From contig JAHBMJ010003463.1 of the NCBI GenBank assembly GCA_018398765.1, positions 22,501 through 86,500 on the forward strand: 64,000 nt of DNA. The letters are read 5' to 3'. Of the stretch, positions 12,801 through 23,635 are shown piece by piece (position 1 is the first letter of the stretch; the number at the start of each line of letters is the position of its first letter). The stretch comes from Chromera velia (Eukaryota; Sar; Chromeraceae). The position numbers were made by a program, and so were the translations under genes. The notes beneath the pieces are model-generated. The model did not search any database, was not told the origin of the DNA, and worked only from the letters and a program-made list of their open reading frames with translations.

Positions 12801-14448
12801 GGGGGCTCTGACTCGGCGTGCAAGTCTTGGAGGAGGTAGTGAGGGGGAAAAAGGGTGCAATGGTCCTGTGGAGGGATCAGAGACGGAAAGAATGATTGGA
12901 GATATAGAGAGAGAGGACGAGGAGGGGTCGCCGAGAAACAACGACAAAAAGAAGAAATCGGTCGTGGTCAGAAAAAGCACGGCAGGAGCCTTTTTGCAAA
13001 GAGGAATGAAGAGAGGATCCGTGGCGTACGAGACTTTAATGGCGGAGCGAATGTCGAAGCAGCAAAACGGTGGTGTATTAATGAGTTTGGAGGATAGAGA
13101 ACTTGCTGAGGGTGCTTCCCCTTCTTCAGTTCCCTTCGGACGTTTATCTTCGACCGATGATCTGAGGCGCCACCATGCACTGGACTCCGCGATTGCTGCA
13201 GTGGAGGCCGACGCGGGAGGGCGGTCTTTGAAGCATCCTCTCTCTCAGGGGAAGTATGAGAGAACACATTTTATTTCACCCCAAACGGGAAAGCAAGAGT
13301 CAGTCAGCTAGTCAGTCAGTCAGTCAGTCAGCTAGTGAGCATGCAGTCTTTGTCCGGTGGGGTCGTTTCGAAACACTTCTGTTTTCCTGCTTGCTGTAGG
13401 AACTTGTCTTCTGAAACGAAACGTTTCGCTTCCATTTCATGGATCAAGATGGCCTCCAAAACAAAACTGCGACTTTGAGCGTGAAAAAACAAGTCAGTGA
13501 AGGACGAATAGTTACGTATGTGATTGAAGACAAGGAGATGTACCAGCAAGGACGCGAGGAAGTGAGTGAGTGATCGAGTGTTTGGAGGAGCGAGGAATCA
13601 TTCGCTCCCTCGATCATGTTGTCGACTTACAGACTCTCTGGCTTACTGTTTGACTGCAGACCGATGCCAATCAAGCTCCCGAGTATAAAAAAACTGATGG
13701 AAGAAAAGTTGATCATCGTCGAAAACGAAGGTTGGTCGATCAGCCAGCTAGGGACTCATTCAATAGCACCATCCACCGCCTTCCTTTTGACCACCTGTGC
13801 AGCTCACTTACAAACACAACAGCTGCCCCCTCAAAGATTTCTGCGATTCGGTCCGCAGCTCATGAATGAAAAAAGGGTCTTAAAGCATTCATTTTCTTTT
13901 GGAACACAATTCACGAAGCCACCAGGGAAGCATCCAGGGAGAATTCGGGAAGAGTGTGCAAGGAGTTTTTTCATCTTCCCCAGGAGGAAATGAATAAGAG
14001 ACGCACGCCGGCGGTAATGTAGTTCTCGACATGGTTGAATTGAACAGCCAGATTTGTTTTGTTTTGATATTCCAACATTGCATTCATTGCACATGACGCA
14101 TTCAAATGATTGAGTGCAGAGTCAGAGAACGAGGATCGAAACAACGACGACAGCACTTCCACAGTCACCAACGGTCCCTCCACCATTCTCGGAGGAGGGG
14201 GGCATTCAGACAAGGGATCCTCTTGGACCCAACGGTCGGGCAGTCACTCAAACAAACAGACAGACAGACGGACAGACAGACAGAGAGACAGACAGACAGA
14301 CGGACAGACACGCAGACAGACAGACAGACAGACAGACAGACGGACAGACAGACAGACAGAGAGACAGACAGACGGACAGACACGCAGACAGACAGACAGA
14401 CAGACAGACAGACGGACAGACAGAGAGACAGACAGACGGACAGACACG

Positions 14449-14479
<31 letters not shown>

Positions 14480-16178
14480 GCAGAAAAAGTTTGTTTCTCC
14501 CCGACCCTATTTGACTGATTGAAGTGCGGTCGTGTGTGTCCTCATTGATTCATTTATCGATGCAGAGAGAAAGTTCGTGTCCTCATTGAGTCATTTATCG
14601 ATGCAGAGAGAAGGTTCGTGTCCTCATTGATTCATTTATCGATGCAGAGAGAAGGTTCGTGTCCTCATTGATTCATTTATCGATGCAGAGAGAAGGTTCG
14701 TGTCCTCATCGATTCATTTATCGATGCAGAGAGAAGGTTACTGTGTGTTTCTGAGTCTCCCTCTATGCCAGTCTATACGTCTGTCTCGACTCTGTGTGCC
14801 TCTATGTGTTTGTAAAAGTGCAATTTCGATCTCGCGCTCCTCCCTTTGCAGTCTGGAGAAAAAACTGACAGAAGTGAGCAGAGAATTCCATCGGCATCGC
14901 AGAGATGCCACTCACGCTCACGTCTCTTCTTCCTCCGTCGACAGAGACAGAGACAGAGAGACACCCTTCCCCTTCCCGTCTGCTGCTTCTGGAGGATCTG
15001 GAGGTCCACAAGCTCCTCATGGACAAACGCAAACGAGAAGAAACTCGGGGATCCCCCCGACACTGTCAGGAGGAGACGGGGAGAACCATCACACACCGCA
15101 GCAGCCACAGGCAGAAGGTCAAAAGGCAATCGGGGGGGCTACTGGAACAGTCCCCCCCTCCCCCCCTCCACCCCGTCCTACCGCTACACCACGGACCCCC
15201 CACCACCACCACCAACAACAGCAGCAGCAGCAACAGCAAGTATTCGTCCAGTCCCCTCTGCACCACCCCGCCTCAGCCTCTGCTTCTGTTGGGGTCACCC
15301 GCTTCTCCGAACTAGACAGAGAGCCTCTCGGAGAGCAATTCCGACTCAGTTCCCCGCTTCCGACCAGCAGAGATACCCCGATTCCTCATGCAGCCCTCCC
15401 CTCCCCCCCCGCACGGTCAGTCTCTCCTCAACGTTCCGCGTCCCCTCCTCAACCAGTGCGCCACGTTCATGTGCACCTTCCAACGGACTCACTCGACGAT
15501 GGCCCTCAACACAGAGAGAGCCGAGAAAAAGAAAAGGACCCCCGAGCTGCTTCTCCTGTGCCTGTCCTCTCTTTTGTCAATCAACCTTCGAGTGGGAGGC
15601 GGCCCCTCAGTCCACCTGCGCGGATTAATCTGAACAGCCTGTCGCCTGGCAAGGGAAAGGGAAGGGAAAAGGAAAATAAAGGCAGAAGAGTTCAACCTCC
15701 TCAGTCGCCTTTCGTCGCCCAAATTTCCTCCAGGTTGGTCGGTTCAAAGACGAAAAAGTAATTGAATTAACGATACAATGCAAATGCCCGCCTGTCTCTT
15801 CAGAGTTAGTCTTGATCGATGATCAGATCATGAAGGGACCTTTTGGGAAGAAGGGGAGGACAAGTCCCTCTCGGTCTCTGTGTCCCTGATCGACTTTTTT
15901 CTTGATTCTGATTTTTTGCCTGTCTTTAATTGCCTCCTGTCTAGCTCTGCACACGGATCGAGGCCTCTCGTTGAAGCCTTCTTTCTTCGTTCGCTCCAAC
16001 GAGGCTCTTTCTTCCCCGCATGTTGTTTCTGTCACGAGAATGCACACATTTGTCGTGTGTGAGATCTTGCTAAGCCCCCTGAGACTCCTGCAAATTGCAG
16101 GTCTGGTCCCCCCTCCCCTCCCCGCACATACCTCAACCAGAGTCCATCATCAGGCACAGGGAAGATCCGGTCAGCACG

Positions 16179-16210
<32 letters not shown>

Positions 16211-17265
16211 AAGACAGACAGAGATGCAAGCACATGCACGTAAATGCGCATGCACTCTTTTCTTGACAACACCGAGTGATTGAGTCTCTTCCTGATGATG
16301 CCCTGTGATGCACTCACTCTCTACTGCCGGGACGCGCTTCTCCAGTTTGAACTTTCATACAGAATTCTTTTTCATAGAGTATGAATGTATAAATTGATGC
16401 ACTCACTCTCTACTGCCGGGACGCCCTTCTCCAGTTTGAACTTTCATACAGAATTCTTTTTCATAGAGTATGAATGTATAAATTGATGCACTCACTCTCT
16501 ACTGCAGGGACGCCCTTCTCCAGTTTGAGAAGACCAACAACCAGTCCCCTCCGAGGAGCTTCAAGGGCAGGGACTCTCTGTGGTCAGTTGGTTGGTTGGG
16601 TAGTCTGTCTTTCTTTCTCTGGCTAGGATAATTTCTCAGGCTCCCTGCATGTTGCGTTACCCGCATCTGCACTCATGTGCTGTCCCTTCTTCCAGGTTTT
16701 TTTCGGTTCGAACGCCTGAGGGAACACAACAGACAAAAATAAGGAATCCATTCCATCTCTCTCTCCTTCTGTCTGCGAATCCACATATCTGATCTACCTT
16801 TTTCCTCTTTCTGTTTGTCCGCCTGCCTGCCTGTGTTTCGGTTTTCAGGAAAAAACCGCCTCGTGCTCGGCGGCACAAACGCGAGACCACAGTGAGTCTG
16901 GGGCCTGTGGACATCTCTGCTCACATCCGGACTCTCAGAGCGGACGACGAAGAAAGCTGGAGTGTCTGGAGAAAGGCTTGGGTGGAGAAGGAGAGGAGCA
17001 ACGTTTGGCCGAAGCTGCGTATGCGGCATTCGTTCCTCGCGTTTTTGGATTTCTGTCGTGAGGTCAGTCAGTCAGTGCGGAGGTAGGTCGACTGCCAAGT
17101 CTCTCTCTCTCTCTCTCTCTCTCACTCTGTGTGTGTGTGTGTGTGTGTGTGTCTGTTTTGGCACAGCGCTCAGATCATTTCGAACTGGGGGGCTTATCCA
17201 TTTGGAGTTCGTCTTTTTGTCATTGCACCACCAGATTGAGAGCCATCCGAGAGACAAAAGGACAT

Positions 17266-17330
<65 letters not shown>

Positions 17331-20105
17331 CAGACATGAGTACGCTATGGGACACACGAAATAGCGCATTGGGAGACGAATGATGCTCAAAAACAGTGGT
17401 GCACGGGCGGGTAAAACAAGCGGTTGATAGCGTGCATGCAGGGCGATCCTTCGCTTTCTGCAACAACAAAACTCAAAGAAATTCTCTCCGAGTATGCGGT
17501 CAGTCAGTCAGGCAACGACTCAGTCAGTCAGTCAGTCGGTCAGTCAGTCAGTCAGTCAGTCAGTCAGTCGGTCGGTCGGTCAGTCAGTCAGTCAGTCAGT
17601 CAGTCAGTCAGTCACTACTATCCTAACATTCCTGTCGGTCTATGTGTTGAGATTTTGTGTGAGCGCGCGCTTGTTTGCTTTCTGACGAATAGCCGACTCC
17701 TTGAGCATCAGGACTTGTGTGCGGTGCATGGTTTGTGTGATGAACAGTGTGTATCAAAATTGCTCGGCTAGTGTTTGGGGAGGTTCGGGTTCCCTCCAAG
17801 TGCGCACAAAGTGTTGTCTGACTTCTAGTCGTTGGGGCATGTTAATGTGTTGCCTTCTTGAAGAGAAATGAAATTGTCGGAGTGCGTGAGCGTGCACTGC
17901 AGAAAGCTCGAGAGGAGCAGAAAAGGGTGCATGCATTTACTTTCATACAGAATTCTTTTTCATACAGAAAAGTAAGTGTATGAAAGTAAGTGCGTGAGGG
18001 TGCACTGCAGAAAGCTCGAGAGGAGCAGAAAAGGGTTCTGCGGCATACGTTGGTGACGATGGAAGGGGACAGACTCTCGACAGGCTTTTCCAGATTTCGC
18101 CATCTCATGGCTGAAGCAGGTCGGTTCAGTCACTGTGGGAGGAAGATGCATCTCCCTTCTCTTCTCCCTTTGTCAAGCCGGAGCCACGACTCCTCTCGCT
18201 CTTGTGTGTTTCTCTGTAAGGGGGTCCATTTCGCTGGGCTGGCTCTCACTCACTCCCTCCCTCACTCCCTCCCTCACTCCCTCCCTCCCTCCCTCCCTCA
18301 CTCACTCACTCACTCACTCACTCACTCACTCATGCTGCTCCCTCCCTTTCTATCGATTCTCTCCCTCCGTAAATCCGCATTCGTCTGCTCTATCTGATTG
18401 GTTGGTTCTTGAAAGCTGACGATGTGGGGTTGGTGGTGGGGGACGTGTGTGTGCATTCATATATTCATATATCGATATACAAAGAAAGTCACATGCACGC
18501 GAACATGCATCCAAGCACGTGCAATGAATGCCATGCATGCAGATGTCACCGGGGGTCCTATTGAGGCGATGGGACAGAAGCGACACCGCATCACGGAAAC
18601 AGCGATATTTCGACACGAGCCCATTCACAAGCTGCTTCCTCGACTGCGAATGGCAGCAGAGCAGAACGCGATTGAAAGAAATCGGGCGTCTTTGGAGCAA
18701 CTGGAGTGGTCAGTCCTTGCAAACCCTCCATGGACGTCGTGCATGAACCCACAACACACACATACACACACACACACACATGCACACACACACACACACA
18801 CACCCCTCAACTTAGGCCCACAAACAAACATATGTGTGCATAATTGTGGTGGCTTCACATGGTGTGGACGGAGGCAGCCCTACTTCTTTTCTTTTCTTTT
18901 GTATTCCAACACGTCATCGCCTCTTTTCTTTTCTTTTCTTTGGAGGACATCCGTTGCAGCCTGTCTGCTGCTGCGTCCTTCCCATCAGACAGACAGCTTC
19001 CAATATGCGCCTACCTGCAGGTATTTTGACCTTACCCAGGCCGCTCTGAGTATCGTGAAGGGCAAAGAAGCCAACAGCGGTTTTTTCTTTTTTACAGACG
19101 CGGTCAAACATATTCTCGGTAGGTTCGCGTATTAATCCATCCTTCATTCGTTGTCTTTTAAATCTCAGGCGTGAAAAACAAATCTTTACTTTTCTCTCTG
19201 GAACGAGATCAAAAAGAATCAAACAACGTTCAGATACGCAGTATTGGTAATGGAAGAATCAACGAGATGCGCAGTATTGGTAATGGATGGATGAGCGCGG
19301 CAGTGCGAGAGACGAAGGGCACTTGGTTCGAGACAGTTGAAAGGGAGGTTGTGGTTATCTTGATCCAGTGAGTTTGACAACAGAAGAACGTGCCTTATTA
19401 ATAGAGTGAAAAGGGAGGCGAATGAACGACAGAGGAGAAAACCAGAAAAGGAAGACAAGCGGAAGGAAGGAAGAAAGAAGTGGAAAAGAAAACCCAAAAC
19501 GATCGAGACATTTACCAAGGGAGAGAGAGAACAGTCAAACGCACGCCGAAGATTCCTTCCACATCTTTAATTGTTTTGCTTCGCTACTCGAGACATCGTC
19601 ACACTCCTCCCCCACCTCCTACATGTTCCAAATGGATTGCCACGCTGAAAAAACACAGAGATAACAACTGCTATCCAAGGAGACGATAAACATTTTCGCA
19701 CGCGAGAGCACAATAGACACCCCAAAGCAAAGAAGCGAACGCCCACACCCGCACCCACTCACATGCACTTAAATCGTGATCTTTTATTTCATGTGTACGA
19801 CAATTCACCATGCATCAAACTGCCCGCAGAGACGGGCGGAAAGGTGGAGGCAGCCATCATTTGGAACATTCTCTCCCAAATAGAACCCGATGAGATCACA
19901 CCCTCGTTTGCGCGGTCGGTCGGTCAGTGACTGTCTGACTGACTGACTGTGTCTTCTTCTGGGTGGGCGTTGGAATCCCCATTTTTTTTCTCATTGGCTC
20001 TTAATTTTTCTCTGCGGCTATGTTTTGATGCCTCCTTTCTGCACTGACCTGGGCCATACTGTAAGCCATGAGAGATGAGATTCCCAATAGAAACAGATTC
20101 CCTCG

Positions 20106-20143
<38 letters not shown>

Positions 20144-20860
20144 TTGCAGCTTTCTAGAGTTCGCATTTGCGCAGCTCGGTGCGGGTGCCCCCACCATCCT
20201 TGATGTGCTTTGGTCAGCAGCAGGACGAGCAATGCCATGCATGGAGAGGCCGGACGAAAATATTGTTCGGAAGGAGACGATTGAAACATCCATTCCATCC
20301 AGTCGGACACAAAAGAAAAGTGACTTCATCCATCTCATGCTTTCAAAAACCTTCCAGATACGTTCTCTAATGATCAGCTTCAATGCATGATGTTTGCACC
20401 TGATTGCGGATCAAACGTTTTTCCCGTGCCACTTCAGGGGAGTGCAACTTGTGTCCGCAACTCGGCCAGACAGACATTGGGGTATCTTCCCTCCCTCCAT
20501 GTGCTGGATGTGCATGCATTTTTTGGTGGGTTGCTACAATGATTCTTCAAGTTTTTTTTCGCAGTACCAAGGAATAGTATCTGCCACACGAATGGATGCA
20601 GGTTTTACAAGCGCAAAACGGTTATGGTGCCTTTTGAACTTCAAGACATTGCGCGGCAGCATCTTGTAGAGGCTTTGAAGCGGAAAGAAGACGAACAAAG
20701 ACGACGAGAACACATGAGCTGGAACAGCGAGAAGTGCTGCTTTGAAACTGCCTATGCTGCAGCGGCCCGCACAGATTCTATCAGCGAGACGAGCGAACAA
20801 GACAAAAACCTTTCGACCCAAGACTCATTTGAGCAGAGAAGCGGGGACGTACACAGCTGA
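9874..20860 (+). CDS. Gene B: large unknown protein, 15 exons, 1776 aa
   Basis: Exons: 9874-10197, 10348-10470, 10576-13253, 13660-13730, 14120-14234, 14852-15733, 16101-16169, 16508-16582, 16849-17062, 18011-18119, 18543-18708, 19021-19118, 19830-19914, 20150-20212 and 20602-20860. Every junction is phase-consistent and the total coding length is divisible by three. The N-terminal two thirds look disordered: rich in S, P, Q, E and R, with three copies of a 19-residue repeat and a HHHHQQQQ tract in exon 6. From exon 8 onward the protein becomes ordered and helical, with motifs such as [37 protein letters not shown] and a charged tail [15 protein letters not shown]. The acidic helix-loop near [10 protein letters not shown] faintly recalls a degenerate EF-hand, but I do not assign a family. 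The start is the first ATG in exon 1. Confidence 0.8.
10276..10391 (+). repeat. 58-bp tandem duplication spanning the exon 2 acceptor of gene B
   Basis: Two essentially identical 58-base copies (10276-10333 and 10334-10391). Each carries CATGCAG followed by CACCAGGAG, the start of exon 2. Use of the second acceptor keeps the frame. Use of the first would add 58 bases and reach a TGA soon after. Confidence 0.9.
11185..11355 (+). repeat. Three 57-bp coding repeats in gene B exon 3
   Basis: Three perfect copies of 57 bases encode a 19-residue unit that begins [10 protein letters not shown] and ends QQQPGA. The length is a multiple of three, so the frame is preserved. The exact identity suggests recent expansion or gene conversion. 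Confidence 0.97.
14257..14480 (+). repeat. CAGA microsatellite in gene B intron 5
   Basis: About 220 bases of (CAGA)n with CGGA and GAGA variants, starting shortly after the exon 5 donor at 14235. Confidence 0.95.
14540..14744 (+). repeat. Five 41-bp tandem repeats in gene B intron 5
   Basis: Five copies start at 14540, 14581, 14622, 14663 and 14704. Each includes ATCGATGCAG followed by AGAGAA, so each carries an acceptor-like TGCAG. They lie just upstream of exon 6 (14852). Confidence 0.95.
16306..16535 (+). repeat. 89-bp tandem duplication of the exon 8 acceptor of gene B
   Basis: Two full 89-base copies begin at 16306 and 16395, and a partial third at 16484 runs into the real exon 8. In the first two copies the acceptor reads CTGCCG, while the third has CTGCAG. 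The duplicated acceptors are therefore inactivated and only the third is usable. The two full copies also contain the ACTTTCATACAGAATTC element. Confidence 0.93.
17493..17612 (+). repeat. CAGT/CGGT tetranucleotide array in gene B intron 9
   Basis: About 120 bases of (CAGT)n with CGGT variants. The same GTCAGT sequence forms the donor of this intron at 17063. Confidence 0.95.
17881..18036 (+). repeat. 108-bp period duplication of the exon 10 acceptor with an inserted palindromic element
   Basis: A block of about 47 bases holding GTGCACTGCAG and the first 24 or so bases of exon 10 occurs at 17881 and again at 17989. Between them is an insert with 12-base inverted ends (TACTTTCATACA and TGTATGAAAGTA). 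The insert supplies a strong donor, GTAAGT, at 17972, so copy 1 could act as a 71-base cassette exon (17901-17971). Its inclusion would shift the frame. Confidence 0.9.
19238..19289 (+). repeat. 32-bp direct repeat in gene B intron 12
   Basis: The block CGCAGTATTGGTAATGG occurs at 19238 and again at 19270. Each copy contains an acceptor-like GCAG and a donor-like GGTAATGG five bases apart. Confidence 0.85.
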
Positions 20861-21950
20861 AACCCCATACACGAATTAAGTCCGATTGATAAAATCGTTT
20901 GTAAATTCAGGAAAAGTATGACAGAAAACATCCTTCTTGATCCAGCTGTTAAATGTTGATTCATTACTTCAATCTGCTGTGCTCGTGTCGGATTGCCGAA
21001 CAGGATTTCTGAACGGTAAACGCCTAATTATAGGGGGATATAGCGATGGTGTATGATGTTTGATTATGATGAATAGTCATTCTTATAATGTTGAATCATT
21101 CACTAGATTATTCATAGGCTGAGTTAAATCATAGCTACATTTTTTTTCCCCCTCTTTAATTAATTATAGATTGATTTTTAAAAATTTGTCAACGAGTATT
21201 TAAAAAAAAAACACTTTCTAGGAGTCAATATACCACCCCTGGTACCCCTTATACACACTTTTATTAGAGGCAGGCCAAATGAACTTTGTTTGTTTTTGTT
21301 GTTTCAAAGTTTTATTTTTTAAAAAACTTTACTTATTTGAGTCATTTCTTCATTTATTTTCTTTTTTCTCTTTTCTCTTTTTGCGCTGCAACTCTTTGCT
21401 TCTCTCCCTCCACTTTCGTCATTTCTGTGTTTCGAATGCCTGAAAAGAATCTGAAACTGGATCTAAAAAAACCAGTGAAAAGAGCAAAATCAATCAATCG
21501 ATGATCGAGTCCTTTGGCCCCCACTTTAGAACGTAAAGGAGCTAGCTGGCTGCTGACTCTTTGTAAGAATAGTACCTAGATAGAACAGCGCTAGGAATAG
21601 CGCTGTATATGGCTGCTGAATTAGTATGTACCGATGGTGTATACGGCACTGTACGCCTTTTCTAGGCAGTGAACCTTGCATCGCAAGGTATCCGGAACAT
21701 AAATCTTTTCTTATTCTATAAGTAGTATAAAGTTTTCAATCGAGTACTTCAATTTACTTCAAAATATAGTTTTAAATCTACTTTTAAACTAAGTTCTCAC
21801 AGAACTTCTCAATATGACAATATCGTACAAAAGAATATTAGAATAATGCCCTGGATATTAACACCTGTATAGGAATAATACCCTACTATATACTACTAGT
21901 GAGTATGTTTTCATGATCTTGCTAGTACATCATAGTAAAGATGCTGAGGA
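20861..21950. other. AT-rich island between convergent genes B and D
   Basis: AT-rich DNA that begins at the gene B stop. It includes a less biased block at about 21510-21700. I find no coding exons or RNA genes. From 21951 to 22789 composition returns to normal, again with no gene recognised. Confidence 0.75.
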
Positions 21951-22789
21951 TAGATTTCGGGAGTCGATTGACAGCTGCGCGATCAAACTTCATCAAAGTG
22001 AGCGCTACAGACAAAGGGTCTGCTTTTTGGCTGGGTACGAGCGTGTCAGATCGAAACATAGATCGAAACGGCAAGCCCCTGCTACACAAGTCACTGTGCA
22101 GTGTCTGTGGGCGAAGAATGCACAGAAAGGATCAAAAGAAGAACACGGAAACGCGATGATCGAGAGAGCTTGCCGTTCTTTTTGCAAAACCGCTTACTCG
22201 ATTGACCGGCTGTGAGGCCGGTCGTTGCACACGTCTGTCTCTGCCTGACTGTGTCACGATCTGATCCCTGGTGCATTTCGCGATCTTTCTTTTTCTGAAT
22301 CTGTACGTGGAGAGTGACACGGGGCGAAAAGACGCACCCTGGCTCTCATGTGACTTGCTTCGCTCCAGCTGTCTTCAAAAAATCAATCGACGTACGGAGA
22401 GGAGGGACGGAGGGATAGGGAGAAACAGAAACCTGACAAAAACTACAAAGACAGCCTGGAAGGGGCGAGAAGGTGGGGGGGGGGATCTCCGGACCACAGC
22501 AATGTTGCACCTTTCGAACTTGAAAGAACTTTCAACGGAACGAAGGAAGGAAGGATGGATTGAGAAAGGACGAAGAAAAGATAGGGAGGTCGGTGGATAA
22601 ATTTTGCACGCTGGCTCTCTTTCTCACACACCTGTTTTGCTTTTTTCTCACAACTCTTTCTTCCCGTCTCCCTGCCAACCAAAAGAAAATGAACCACTCA
22701 CTGCATTTCTTCCTTCCTGACACGACACTTTGCCGTCATCCCCTTTCATTTCTTTCTTTTTCCTTCCCTCGATCTGCATGATCTTTCAT

Positions 22790-23635
22790 TTATGAGTCGG
22801 CATCCGGAACCTTATGGTCGTCAAGTGTCAAGTCAATCATCTCCCCCTTCACAAGGTCAGAACGCTTCCAGGGGGCCGTGAAAGACTTTGCACCCGATCC
22901 GCAATCAAGACCAAACATGGAGTCGGCGTCCTTGCGAGAGCAGATTTTGCTCTTCACGTCGTCATCGAGCTTGGCCCCCGTGAGGTTGGCCTCGAAAAGA
23001 CTCTTCGCCTTATCGAAGTTCTTGATTCCGGTGAGGTCAGAGTTCTCGAAATTGGCTCTCTCAAAAGAGACCCCCTGGACGTTGGTGCCCTTCCACTTGG
23101 TCTTCCCGAGATAGGCCCCGTCAAACTTGGAGCCTGTAACGTCCATATCAGTGAAGAGGGAAGATTTCCCGAACACTGCACGGAAGTCTGCGTTGCGGGC
23201 CTGCAGACCTCCCCAGTCTGTTCGCGTGGATCCCCCACTCATCAAGTTCTGACCATCCCAATTCTCCCCCTTCTCCGCGGGAAAGTACCCGCCGGCTTTT
23301 GCAAGCGTCTTCAGATACCCCGTTCTGTAATCTCTGTAGATGTAAGGAGGGAAGTAGTTCTTTTCGGGCGCAACTGCGGAAGCTGCTGCATCATCGGGAG
23401 CGATGAAAGCAGGAGCGGCACCGGCAGCAACGACGGCGGCAAGGGGAAGAACGGACGTCAACACGTCTCCAAGAGAAACACCCTCAGTCTCTTCCAATTC
23501 TGATCCCCTCAAGACACTCTTAGGGGGAGTTGCCCTTCTGACAGCATTTCTAGAGAGAAAAGATGATCCAGGCTGAAAGGCGGCAGATTCGTGAGCCGCA
23601 AAGAGGAAAGCGGCAACTCCCACAGTGACCTTCAT
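22790..23635 (-). CDS. Gene D: plastid-targeted pentapeptide-repeat protein, 281 aa
   Basis: A single exon. Residues 1-19 form a hydrophobic signal peptide, and the expected cleavage just before F20 (SAA-FQPGSS) matches the Phe-first transit peptides of complex red-derived plastids. A basic Ser-containing transit region follows. A second hydrophobic segment at about residues 59-79 (LTSVLPLAAVVAAGAAPAF) fits a thylakoid-transfer domain ending AXA-like, so a lumenal location is likely (inference). Residues of about 145-225 carry degenerate A(D/N)LXX pentapeptide repeats (ADFRAV, GSKFDGAYL, ANFENSDLTG, ANLTGAKL), which fold as a right-handed beta helix. The C-terminal 55 residues include two Cys. 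Relatives are lumenal pentapeptide proteins of unknown biochemical role. The lack of introns is unlike its neighbours. Confidence 0.9.
   Translation of the reverse strand: MKVTVGVAAFLFAAHESAAFQPGSSFLSRNAVRRATPPKSVLRGSELEETEGVSLGDVLTSVLPLAAVVAAGAAPAFIAPDDAAASAVAPEKNYFPPYIYRDYRTGYLKTLAKAGGYFPAEKGENWDGQNLMSGGSTRTDWGGLQARNADFRAVFGKSSLFTDMDVTGSKFDGAYLGKTKWKGTNVQGVSFERANFENSDLTGIKNFDKAKSLFEANLTGAKLDDDVKSKICSRKDADSMFGLDCGSGAKSFTAPWKRSDLVKGEMIDLTLDDHKVPDADS

Noticed and set aside
14540-14744. Regular short repeats that could be taken for a CRISPR array
   Set aside because: Units are directly adjacent with no unique spacers, and the genome is eukaryotic.
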